From: an uncultured Mogibacterium sp.
GTDB lineage: Bacteria > Bacillota_A > Clostridia > Peptostreptococcales > Anaerovoracaceae
NCBI RefSeq assembly: GCF_938039775.1
Contig: NZ_CALHTQ010000131.1
Coordinates: 1-7,084 of the forward strand
DNA: 7,084 nt
Reading direction: 5' to 3'
Made by a program: the position numbers and the translations under genes. Every line of letters starts with the position of its first letter. Within the stretch, counting starts at the first letter, position 1. Below, piece by piece: positions 1 to 6,235 of the stretch. Below the pieces are notes generated by a model that searched no databases, was not told the origin of the DNA, and saw nothing but the letters and a program-made list of their open reading frames with translations.

Positions 1-983
1 CCCTCCTCATGACGCATCCGCGGGTCAATTTTCTCACCTATTATCTGTGCAAGATAATTTGAGATCACAATCACGCTTCCTGTGAGAAGTGTTGTCGCCA
101 TCAGCATGTTGTAGTCCTTATATAGGGCGCTTTCGAAGCTGAGCCTACCTAGACCTGGATAGCCGAATACCATCTCTACGACATATGTCCCACCAAGGAG
201 ATGTGGAACTGCGATTGCCATGATGGTTATCATCGGAGGTAAGATATTCTTCGTGCAATACTTCTTAATTATTCTAGTGCGCGGCATTCCTTCTGTTTTA
301 AGTAAGAGCACATAGTCCTTACACATTTCCTCGAGCAGCAGATTTCGCACCATATACGAGTAATACCACAGATGCCCTATAACGATTACAACTACAGGCA
401 GTACGAGGTGCCAGGCTCTGTCCAGGAGATTTCCTTCAGCCCCGTACGAGTAAGCCCCTCCACTTGGCAAGATTTGGAGATTTACCGCAAATATCAATAT
501 GCATATCAAGGACAGGAAGAACACTGGAATATTTCCCGATATTACGCCCGCCTTGCAAATAAACCTATCGAGTTTCGTGCCTTCCTGCTCCGCTGAAGTT
601 CTCCCAAGGCGAAAGGCCAAGGCGAAAGTCAATATATATGCTATAAGTCCTAATACTATAGTATTGCCAAGAACTCCTTCGATTACAGCAGAAACTGGCC
701 TCTTGTACTTGTATGATAGACCGAGATCTCCGTGAGCCAGATCCTTTAACCATATACCGTATTGAACTGGAAGCGGCTTCTCTAAGCCTAGACTCTCGCG
801 AGCAGCAGTTTTTTGCGCCGCACTCATTCTATCAACGCTATCCCCATACCAAGAGCGCAATGGGTCACCAGGACAAAGCCTCGAAAGTGTGAACACTATG
901 ATTGAGAGAAGCAGCAATATGAGCAGCATCTCGGCAATCCTGCCTAGTGCGTATTTAAATGTGCTTTTTCTCTCTTTGATCAT
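1..983 (-). CDS. ABC transporter permease, peptide/nickel (DppB/NikB/OppB) family, 3' end cut by window edge
   Basis: Inner subunit of a binding-protein-dependent importer for di/oligopeptides or nickel; it would sit in the membrane with a second permease, two ATPases and a lipoprotein receptor. I read 327 codons in one open frame with no stop before the window edge; family members run about 305-340 residues, so only a few are missing. Hydrophobic segments lie near residues 18-37, 107-124, 143-168, 192-212, 250-275 and 293-315. Family marks include CPGDP (37-41), LGLEKPLPVQY (65-75), GDLGLS (85-90), LPSGG (172-176), an EAA-type cytoplasmic loop (about 223-250, with KTEGMPRTRIIKKY and NILPP) and VFGYPGLGRL (272-281). 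The ATG at 983 is the only start after an in-frame TAG, but AGGAG lies about 15 bases upstream, which is long. Substrate cannot be told from this subunit. It appears to be the first gene of its operon, the rest lying to the left. Confidence 0.9.
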   Translation of the reverse strand, partial: MIKERKSTFKYALGRIAEMLLILLLLSIIVFTLSRLCPGDPLRSWYGDSVDRMSAAQKTAARESLGLEKPLPVQYGIWLKDLAHGDLGLSYKYKRPVSAVIEGVLGNTIVLGLIAYILTFALAFRLGRTSAEQEGTKLDRFICKAGVISGNIPVFFLSLICILIFAVNLQILPSGGAYSYGAEGNLLDRAWHLVLPVVVIVIGHLWYYSYMVRNLLLEEMCKDYVLLLKTEGMPRTRIIKKYCTKNILPPMITIMAIAVPHLLGGTYVVEMVFGYPGLGRLSFESALYKDYNMLMATTLLTGSVIVISNYLAQIIGEKIDPRMRHEE

Positions 984-1017
984 AAACTTGTGCTATATCT
1001 CCTAAAAATTTGTGCAT

Positions 1018-1056
1018 AAAAATGCCGGGTACGATTACTTCTGTAATCTATCCGGC
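1018..1056 (-). terminator. Hairpin plus T-run between the DUF3842 gene and the permease gene
   Basis: Arms 1024-1038 and 1043-1056 pair as GCCGG/CCGGC at the base and GATTAC/GTAATC at the top, with one G-T pair, one bulged C and a TTCT loop. On the minus strand the stem is followed by ATTTTTA (1017-1023), so it fits a Rho-independent terminator for the DUF3842 gene, which ends 35 bases upstream. Only about 35 bases separate the T-run from the permease ATG and I see no good promoter there. The hairpin may therefore be a partial terminator or attenuator that sets how much transcription enters the permease operon. Confidence 0.7.
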
Positions 1057-1090
1057 CTTCTTGGTTTGGTTAATTTAATTTGATTATGAT

Positions 1091-1510
1091 TTAGTTCTCT
1101 TCAACATCACAGATTCTTACGATTCTATCAACAGCATCTTCAATGCTGTCTTTAATCGGCAAATCTTTTGGACCAGCTATAATGGTGTTGCAGTGAGGGA
1201 TTGGGATAAGCACTTTTGTAGCACTGCTAGAACCTACACTTTCAGAAATGACTGGAGAAATCTCTCCCAGCATAGCATTAGCAACAATTATTCCAATTGG
1301 ACCTGCGATAATCTCCGCTTGCGATGCGCAGTATCTTATGGCGTTTTCACCCGTCGCAGCTCTCTTAGCACCTGCTTTAATCATGGCATTCGTTGCCATG
1401 CTATTGGTCCCTGCGGCTACTATATCTGCTTCAGGAAGCTTTTCTAACAACTTAGTTATAAGCTGGCGCCCTATTCCACCGCCTTGCGCATCAATTACTA
1501 GTATATTCAT
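1091..1510 (-). CDS. DUF3842 family protein, function unknown
   Basis: A 139-residue protein that I recognise as the DUF3842 family, for which I know no assigned function. It starts MNILVIDAQGGGIG, a strand followed by a glycine-rich GGGIG loop (10-14) as in nucleotide-binding Rossmann-like folds. Other blocks that look conserved are AAGTNSMATNAM (32-43), ATGENAI (52-58), GPIGIIVANAMLGEISP (70-86) and KVLIPIPHCN (99-108). There is no signal peptide or membrane segment, so it is probably cytoplasmic. The start at 1510 is preferred over the in-frame ATG at 1543 because AAGGAAGG lies about 7 bases upstream of 1510, whereas nothing resembling a ribosome site precedes 1543. It has its own promoter (1564-1572) and is followed by a hairpin and then the importer permease on the same strand. 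A ligand-binding or small-molecule role is only an inference from the fold-like N-terminus. Confidence 0.88.
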   Translation of the reverse strand: MNILVIDAQGGGIGRQLITKLLEKLPEADIVAAGTNSMATNAMIKAGAKRAATGENAIRYCASQAEIIAGPIGIIVANAMLGEISPVISESVGSSSATKVLIPIPHCNTIIAGPKDLPIKDSIEDAVDRIVRICDVEEN

Positions 1511-1563
1511 GGTTTCGCCTTCCTTGCGTACCAAGTGCTTCATGCAATCTATTGATATTGATG

Positions 1564-1572
1564 ATTATATCA
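1564..1572 (-). promoter_or_regulatory. Extended -10 promoter for the DUF3842 gene
   Basis: The minus strand reads TGATATAAT, a perfect extended -10 (TGnTATAAT). The region about 17 bases further upstream (CCGAAA) is a poor -35, as is usual for extended -10 promoters. The expected start of transcription is near 1557, giving a leader of about 47 bases before the ATG at 1510. Confidence 0.6.
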
Positions 1573-1674
1573 TAGTTCATGTGCTTTTTCGGTATCTTCG
1601 GTTACTTTGATAACTTTCTGCATGTTTTATTTTCATTAAATATATTAATTTTTTGAGGTGCAGTTAGTTGCTGA

Positions 1675-2586
1675 TTATCGTTTATCCTTTTCATTGTCTA
1701 TATAAATTTCCGACTTATCTTTTAGGAAGTTTGGCTTAAGTTCAGAGATTAGAATTGCAGTAAACATGAAGACAAACCCGACAGCCTTGTTAACTGTCAT
1801 GTGCTCGTTAAACAATAATATGCTGAAAATAATTCCGAAAATATTTTCAAAGCTTAGTATTATAGATACGCTTGTAGGCGATTCCGTTTTCTGCGATATA
1901 GTCTGGAACAGGAAGCAAAGTCCTGAACATACGATTCCCAGATAAAGCACTCCAAAAATAACTCTTTGGTTTATCTCAATGCTGCTTGAATGCTCCTGAG
2001 TTAATGTAAATACCCATGCAAGTATTGCAGCAACCATGAACTGAAGCAAAGTGATTAGCCCTGGATCCTTGTCTTTACCCCATTTAGCTATCGCTACAAT
2101 CTGGGTAGCCCAGCATAGTGAACTGAGAATTGAAATACTATCCCCAATGCTTATACTAAATGTCCCTACAACAGATACTAATATAATACCTGTTGCGCAT
2201 ATTGTTGCAGCAACGATGTGATATTTCTTCGGTTTTTCTCTAAGTATTAACCCTCCGATAAATGGCACAAATACACAATAAGCCGATGATAGGAACTGAC
2301 TCTTTCCAGGCATTTCAAGCATAACACCGGTAGTTTGTGTGAAGTATGCACAAAACAGAAAGCCTCCTATAATGAGACCTGATTTTATATAATTCTTATC
2401 TATTAGCTTTAGCTTCTTACGATAAATTAAAGCCAATACTATACTGGCAATTGTAAAACGAGTTGCAAGAAGTCTACCTGGCGGAATGAAGTCAGTTGAG
2501 CCTTTAACAACTACCATCGAACTTCCCCATGCAACTGCAATAAATAACAGTAATAGTTTACCCTTGATACTACCTGCCTTCTGCAT
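1675..2586 (-). CDS. EamA/DMT family transporter
   Basis: A 303-residue integral membrane protein of the drug/metabolite transporter superfamily, the usual length for the two-repeat EamA type. Ten hydrophobic segments form two repeats, about residues 10-137 and 150-282. Typical marks are AWGSSMVVVKG (19-29), PPGRLLATRF (35-44), PFIGGLILREKP (108-119) closing the first repeat, and SFENIFGIIFSILLFNEH (245-262) with ILISEL (278-283) closing the second. The tail after residue 283 is short, charged and probably cytoplasmic. The start is well supported: AAGGGGG lies 7 bases upstream. Family members export amino acids, metabolites or drugs, and no sequence feature here fixes the substrate. The gene is probably a single transcription unit with its own promoter near 2690-2719. 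I see no convincing terminator after its stop, so some readthrough into the DUF3842 gene is possible. Confidence 0.92.
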   Translation of the reverse strand: MQKAGSIKGKLLLLFIAVAWGSSMVVVKGSTDFIPPGRLLATRFTIASIVLALIYRKKLKLIDKNYIKSGLIIGGFLFCAYFTQTTGVMLEMPGKSQFLSSAYCVFVPFIGGLILREKPKKYHIVAATICATGIILVSVVGTFSISIGDSISILSSLCWATQIVAIAKWGKDKDPGLITLLQFMVAAILAWVFTLTQEHSSSIEINQRVIFGVLYLGIVCSGLCFLFQTISQKTESPTSVSIILSFENIFGIIFSILLFNEHMTVNKAVGFVFMFTAILISELKPNFLKDKSEIYIDNEKDKR

Positions 2587-2689
2587 AAGACAACCCCCTT
2601 CATGTCTTTTGGTTCAGTATAAGCAATTTCTGTATTATCTCGTTAGTTTACTTTCAAAATGTCACAACTAAATATGATTTCGTTGCTTA

Positions 2690-2719
2690 ATTATATTATA
2701 TTTTGGGAAACTTAACCAA
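2690..2719 (-). promoter_or_regulatory. Probable promoter of the EamA transporter gene
   Basis: On the minus strand TTGGTT (2714-2719) is followed after 18 bases by TATAAT (2690-2695). A second, overlapping TATAAT sits at 2695-2700, but its spacing to the same -35 would be too short. The -10 is a perfect consensus and the -35 matches at four of six. The expected transcript start is near 2683. Confidence 0.5.
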
Positions 2720-2790
2720 AATTACTCCATTAAAACTGCGCTACGGTGCAACAATATAAAGTGCATCATCATTTCCCCTAACAAAATAGC

Positions 2791-2809
2791 ATATACTTTA
2801 ACAGTATAT
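2791..2809. repeat. Small AT-rich perfect inverted repeat
   Basis: ATATACT (2791-2797) and AGTATAT (2803-2809) are exact reverse complements around a TTAAC spacer. It lies between the surface-gene terminator and the EamA promoter, about 70 bases upstream of the latter. It could be a binding site for a regulator or chance in AT-rich DNA. Confidence 0.35.
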
Positions 2810-2832
2810 TATATGAACTTTAGCATATCAAC

Positions 2833-2864
2833 AAAAACGCTCCGACCCCGCTAGAGGTCGAAGC
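2833..2864 (-). terminator. Rho-independent terminator of the surface protein gene
   Basis: Arms 2839-2849 and 2854-2864 form an 11-bp G+C-rich stem (two G-T pairs on the minus strand) around a TAGC loop. On the minus strand the stem is followed by GTTTTTG, with the T-run at 2833-2837. It lies about 90 bases after the stop codon of the 1020-residue surface protein and ends that transcript before the EamA gene. The plus-strand side lacks a T-run, so it is one-directional. Confidence 0.88.
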
Positions 2865-2955
2865 AAATATTTATTCACATTATTAAGAAATTTCTATTGG
2901 CTTAGATCTTCATAAAATCGAACTGATTGAATCCCTCAATCTATTTCGTATTTTC

Positions 2956-3063
2956 TTATGCTCTCTTTCTTCTGTAGGAAACAACTCCTGCAAGAGCTGC
3001 ACCTGCGAGAACAAGAACTAGAGCATATGTAAATGCATTTGAACTGTCGCCAGTCTTAATCAC
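2956..3063 (-). other. Cell-wall sorting-like signal with VIKTG in place of LPXTG
   Basis: Residues 986-1020 carry the layout of a sortase substrate: a short motif ending KTGD, a hydrophobic segment of about 19 residues, and a basic end (RRKRA). The pentapeptide is VIKTG, so the leucine and proline of LPXTG are both missing while the threonine-glycine cleavage pair remains. It could be a substrate for a dedicated sortase with altered specificity, or a degenerate tail that simply acts as a membrane anchor. No sortase gene is present in the window. Confidence 0.65.
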
Positions 3064-6018
3064 ATTTCTGTGCACAGCACCAACTCTAGACATTCCTGGT
3101 CTTGATACTGCACCAGCACCTACTCCAGGTCTTGAGCTTACGCTCGATCCAGCACCTGCTCTTGTTACAGAGAAGCTTGTAGATGCAGACTCTCCACCTC
3201 TGAACTTAGCCTTGATTGAATGTCTTCCAGTACCAAGGCTTCTGATATAGCTCTCTCTTAGTGTTAGGACAACGCTTCCAGCCTTTGCTTCGTAGTTTGA
3301 AGGATCTACAGTCTGTCCATCAACTTCGATTCCCTGGAATCTGTCAAACACTTTGTCTCCAGCAGCATTCTTGTCTACTTCTTTATTCTCAATCTTGAAT
3401 CCAAGATCTCCAGCACTCCATACGGCGTCCTTACCAACTGTGAAGTTATATCCTGTAGCAACTGGCGCTGGAGTAGCAGTCTTCTCGTAAGTGTATGTAA
3501 TTGTATTGTAAGGGAATGCCTTTACGAATACAGTTGCTCCGTTGAGTCTTCCGTCCTCCAGTGAATCTGGTGTTGCAAGCATTGCGTCTAGCAGAGCCTT
3601 ATCTGGATCTGCTTTAACTAGCTTATAGCCGTCGATTTCCTTTGCAGTTAGTCCAAGTGCGTATAGCTCATGGATTCCGTATGCCTTAACCTTCTTAGGT
3701 TCAGCAACCTTGTTTCCGTTCTTATCAACGTAATTAACTGTAATGGTTCTCAGCTTGGTGTAGTCATCTATGTTAAATGCAGCATTAGAAGTATCTATTA
3801 TGCCATCATTTCTTACGATTACAGTTGCCTTGAGGTTCTCGTCAAAGTTCTCCCCATCTGGTGCGAATGTTAGTGTGAATGTATGATCCATACCAAGTGC
3901 ACGAGGAACGAGAAGCTCGATGTGCTGTTCGTTCTTTGAAGGTACATTTGGAAGGTACATGTTGCTCCACTGCCATCTGTAAGTTGCTCCGCACTCGTAT
4001 ACTGGCTTAGCTGGCCACTCTGTCCCATTTTCGTCAACAACCTTGACCTTCATCTTCTTGGCATCAAGATTAGTTCCACGGAGAACAGCATTTATCTTGA
4101 GTGATACGTTGTGACTCTTAACGTCTACTTCGTAGATTTCTGGAGCAGGGTTTTCATCACTTGCCCCGCTGATCATAACTGTAGATAAAGTCTTATCTGC
4201 AGAGTTCTTTCCTGCAGGTAGAACGGAGACTATATCGTATCCCTTTATATATGTCGAATAAATCTGTCTGCCATATATTACAGGGATGATTCTGTATGAC
4301 TCGGTTCTATCTGTTACATTTGCTGGTAAATCAGCAGTTACAACTGCCTCAGTATTGCTCTTTACATCAACGGTGAGGTTGTACGGTGTAACGTCGCTCA
4401 GCGTAACATCATTCTTAGCGACATTTACATTGAACTCAGGAAGTCCTGCTACGTTGTTCTTTAGATTGTGACCCTTAATAGTCGCTACGAGATGTCCTCC
4501 GTTCGAATCGAATGTAATCTTATTAAATTCCATCGAATCAACGTGTGCTCCATCTGTAATATAACGGAAGTGCTCTCCTGTACCATCCATCTTGTATTTT
4601 AGGTATGCACCCTTATCATTCTTAAGAGCGCCTGCCTTGACCATTAGATATGAAGGCACCTTCTTGTCCTTATCAGCAAGCTGAATAGTTAGAACATTTC
4701 CCTCTAATGTTACTGTGTCGTTATCGGTGAGCTCAACCTTCTTGCTTCCTCTATCGGAAAAGTAGATGAATTTCTTGATATCAATCTGGCTGTTTAGAGA
4801 AACTGGTTTCTTAAATATAACGTTAAACTGACCATCTCCCATGTTATAAGCCGACCAATCATCGATATCCAGCGCAAATGTCTTTGCTCCTGCTGGAATA
4901 GCAGAGGTATCACCTGTCTGCTCCTGCGCCTTCGCCGCAACAGTTAATAGCTGTTCCTGATTGGACAAATCTTTAATCGCAGAATAATTTACATTTCCTT
5001 TAGTTGCTACTCTTAGAGCATAAGAAAGAGTTGATGTGCTGCTATTTACAGGAAGTGTAAACTTTACCTTAGCGTGTGTGTCATCAACTACTTCAACCTG
5101 TGTAGGAAGTAATGCATCATCCACGGTACCCTCTGGATTAACTTTATAAACCTTTGCCTTAAGAGCATCTACCTGAGTAAATCCAACACCGCTTAGCTCT
5201 GCAACTACTGCTCCGCCGTTTGAGTCTAGTGATGTCTTGTCATAGCTTACAGAGCTAACCTTTACCTCAGTTGGAGCAACTGGTATCACACCTGTTCCAG
5301 GTGTAGAAGATCCTGACTTTCCTGCCTGTACAAGCGAGAATGATGCGTCAACATCCTCATAGCTGAAAGTATAGCCCTTCTGCTTCTTAATCTTATATGT
5401 TATCGAGTCTGTACTTGTATTTTCAGGAATCACAAGCTTGATAGTTCCTGTTGTATTGCTTGTCGCAACTAGCTTTGCCTCGATATTTGTCTTTGTTGAA
5501 CCAGCATATACCTTTAGGTTGATAGGCTCCCCAAAGTCAAGGTTCTTACCAGTAACCTGAACGTTCACGGTCTTTCCTGCTGCCGGAACATTCTTATCAG
5601 CAACACTTAGTGATGTTATTCCCTTATCTAAAGAAATAGAATAACCAACTACATCACCAGTTGTAGGAGTTCCATCTGCTGACTTCAAAGCTCCTGCCTT
5701 GAATTTTAGACCGCTATAGTATTTATAGCCCCCTGCTAGTTTAATCTTGACATTCTTTCCACTAGCGGTTACCTCATCTGAAGCGTCCAATGGGGTTTCC
5801 TGTCCGTAGTTTGTCAAAACAACCTTTTCTTTTGCATCATCAGCTAATGTTACATTATCGCTAAATGTAACAGTTACAGTATCCGATGATGTCCACTTTG
5901 ATCCTTCGATTATCGGTTTGAAATTAGCAGCTGAAACGCTCGGTAAAACAACTCCGCTCGTCATCAGCATTGCAACCGAAAGGACCATAGTTGAAAACTT
6001 TTTAATAAAGTTTTTCAT
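2956..6018 (-). CDS. Large secreted Ig-like/MucBP-like surface protein with atypical sorting signal
   Basis: A 1020-residue predicted cell-surface protein, probably an adhesin or scaffold; its ligand is unknown. Residues 1-30 are a signal peptide (KNFIKKF, a hydrophobic core, then SVSA before ANF). Two kinds of beta-rich repeat follow: A (about 33-116 and 381-470, both with KAGALK) and B (about 133-230, 251-360, 491-600 and 626-738, with SNGG in B2 and B3 and GxNL-type motifs). Residues 756-847 resemble a MucBP domain (ITVNYVDKNGNKV, then EIDGYKLV, ending TYTYEK). Residues 856-952 resemble the X2-like Ig domain of Firmicutes surface proteins (GIEVDGQTVDPSNYEAK, VVLTLRESYI). A linker with SRPG repeats (953-985) leads to VIKTGDSS, a hydrophobic stretch (995-1013) and RRKRA. 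There is one cysteine, C676. AAAGGA lies 8 bases before the ATG. The gene is monocistronic, with a strong terminator after it. Confidence 0.9.
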   Translation of the reverse strand: MKNFIKKFSTMVLSVAMLMTSGVVLPSVSAANFKPIIEGSKWTSSDTVTVTFSDNVTLADDAKEKVVLTNYGQETPLDASDEVTASGKNVKIKLAGGYKYYSGLKFKAGALKSADGTPTTGDVVGYSISLDKGITSLSVADKNVPAAGKTVNVQVTGKNLDFGEPINLKVYAGSTKTNIEAKLVATSNTTGTIKLVIPENTSTDSITYKIKKQKGYTFSYEDVDASFSLVQAGKSGSSTPGTGVIPVAPTEVKVSSVSYDKTSLDSNGGAVVAELSGVGFTQVDALKAKVYKVNPEGTVDDALLPTQVEVVDDTHAKVKFTLPVNSSTSTLSYALRVATKGNVNYSAIKDLSNQEQLLTVAAKAQEQTGDTSAIPAGAKTFALDIDDWSAYNMGDGQFNVIFKKPVSLNSQIDIKKFIYFSDRGSKKVELTDNDTVTLEGNVLTIQLADKDKKVPSYLMVKAGALKNDKGAYLKYKMDGTGEHFRYITDGAHVDSMEFNKITFDSNGGHLVATIKGHNLKNNVAGLPEFNVNVAKNDVTLSDVTPYNLTVDVKSNTEAVVTADLPANVTDRTESYRIIPVIYGRQIYSTYIKGYDIVSVLPAGKNSADKTLSTVMISGASDENPAPEIYEVDVKSHNVSLKINAVLRGTNLDAKKMKVKVVDENGTEWPAKPVYECGATYRWQWSNMYLPNVPSKNEQHIELLVPRALGMDHTFTLTFAPDGENFDENLKATVIVRNDGIIDTSNAAFNIDDYTKLRTITVNYVDKNGNKVAEPKKVKAYGIHELYALGLTAKEIDGYKLVKADPDKALLDAMLATPDSLEDGRLNGATVFVKAFPYNTITYTYEKTATPAPVATGYNFTVGKDAVWSAGDLGFKIENKEVDKNAAGDKVFDRFQGIEVDGQTVDPSNYEAKAGSVVLTLRESYIRSLGTGRHSIKAKFRGGESASTSFSVTRAGAGSSVSSRPGVGAGAVSRPGMSRVGAVHRNVIKTGDSSNAFTYALVLVLAGAALAGVVSYRRKRA
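3805..5922 (-). repeat. Duplicated A-B-B domain block in the surface protein
   Basis: The mature N-terminal three quarters reads A1-B1-B2 (residues 33-360) then A2-B3-B4 (381-738). The A copies share the layout FxxxIxxxW, VxFxxxVxL, a V-L/I-I strand pair and KAGALKxxxG. B2 and B3 share FDSNGG/LDSNGG at the same place, and B1 to B4 each begin with a short strand and reach a GxNL or GxGF turn. The copies are much diverged and no long identical DNA stretch was seen, so the duplication is old. Confidence 0.6.
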
Positions 6019-6070
6019 GCTTTCTTTCCTTTCTTTTTCTTAATATGTGACTAATAACATAGACACGGTT

Positions 6071-6099
6071 ATTCTAATACATTCACAAAGCTTTCACTA
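6071..6099 (-). promoter_or_regulatory. Possible promoter of the surface protein gene
   Basis: On the minus strand TAGTGA (6094-6099) is followed after 17 bases by TAGAAT (6071-6076). The -10 matches five of six and the -35 only three of six, so this is a weak call. It would start transcription near 6064, leaving a leader of about 46 bases ending in the purine-rich ribosome site. Confidence 0.3.
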
Positions 6100-6119
6100 T
6101 TTGTTCTATATATAACAAA
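6100..6119. repeat. AT-rich inverted repeat upstream of the surface protein gene
   Basis: TTTGTT (6100-6105) and AACAAA (6114-6119) are exact reverse complements around CTATATAT. It directly abuts the longer inverted repeat at 6120-6154 and lies just upstream of the candidate -35, a position suited to a regulator binding site, although AT-rich DNA gives such matches by chance. Confidence 0.35.
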
Positions 6120-6154
6120 GTCGTCAACTATAGATGAAATTTATAGTTGACGAC
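6120..6154. repeat. 13-bp perfect inverted repeat: dtd terminator or operator of the surface gene
   Basis: GTCGTCAACTATA (6120-6132) and TATAGTTGACGAC (6142-6154) are perfect reverse complements around a 9-base spacer. On the minus strand it lies about 82 bases after the dtd stop and is followed by TTTGTTATATA, a poor but possible T-run; on the plus strand it is followed by CTTATACTTTCTTTTG. It may be a terminator for dtd. It could equally be a dyad-symmetric protein binding site upstream of the surface protein gene, since the stem is only moderately G+C rich. Confidence 0.6.
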
Positions 6155-6235
6155 CTTATACTTTCTTTTGTTAATATTTCAACGGTTACAAAATTTAAAA
6201 AATTTTAGCTTTTTTTCGACACATTGTATTTTTTT

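Larger units (their letters stand above)
2587..2955. other. 369-base intergenic region: EamA gene leader and promoter, AT-rich repeats, surface-gene terminator
   Basis: Contains no plausible gene. From right to left on the minus strand it holds about 90 bases of 3' untranslated sequence after the surface protein stop, the terminator at 2833-2864, a small AT-rich inverted repeat (2791-2809), a direct GTGCA repeat spaced by 10 bases (2746-2750 and 2761-2765), the EamA promoter (2690-2719), and a leader of roughly 97 bases. Within the leader TTAGTT (2643-2648) and AACTAA (2666-2671) could pair, but this is too weak to call a riboswitch. A second possible -10, TATACT (2616-2621), has no matching -35. 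Confidence 0.6.

Noticed and set aside
372..753. Short open frames on both strands inside the permease gene
   Set aside because: The minus-strand frame of the ABC permease is open from 983 to the window edge with clear family motifs; the others are out-of-frame shadows.
1511..1543. Eleven-codon upstream extension of the DUF3842 gene (ATG at 1543)
   Set aside because: No ribosome site precedes it, and AAGGAAGG sits correctly before the ATG at 1510, where the product begins with the expected MNILVID strand.
1248..1610. 120-codon plus-strand open frame opposite the DUF3842 gene
   Set aside because: It is antisense to a recognised protein family, has no ribosome site and its product resembles no known protein; it is a shadow frame.
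2587..2690. Riboswitch in the EamA gene leader
   Set aside because: The leader is only about 97 bases, with a single weak possible stem and no conserved riboswitch core that I recognise.
2746..2765. Direct repeat GTGCA-N10-GTGCA upstream of the EamA promoter
   Set aside because: Five-base units in AT-rich DNA are expected by chance, and the spacing does not match a known operator.
3970..4005. Thioester-domain idea for the lone cysteine (C676, in YECGAT)
   Set aside because: The surrounding sequence fits a B-type Ig-like repeat and the partner glutamine motif of thioester adhesin domains is not evident.
6181..6235. Terminator directly after dtd in the A/T-run sequence
   Set aside because: The AAAATT/AATTTT pairing has almost no G+C and the T-runs are not placed after a stable stem on the minus strand.
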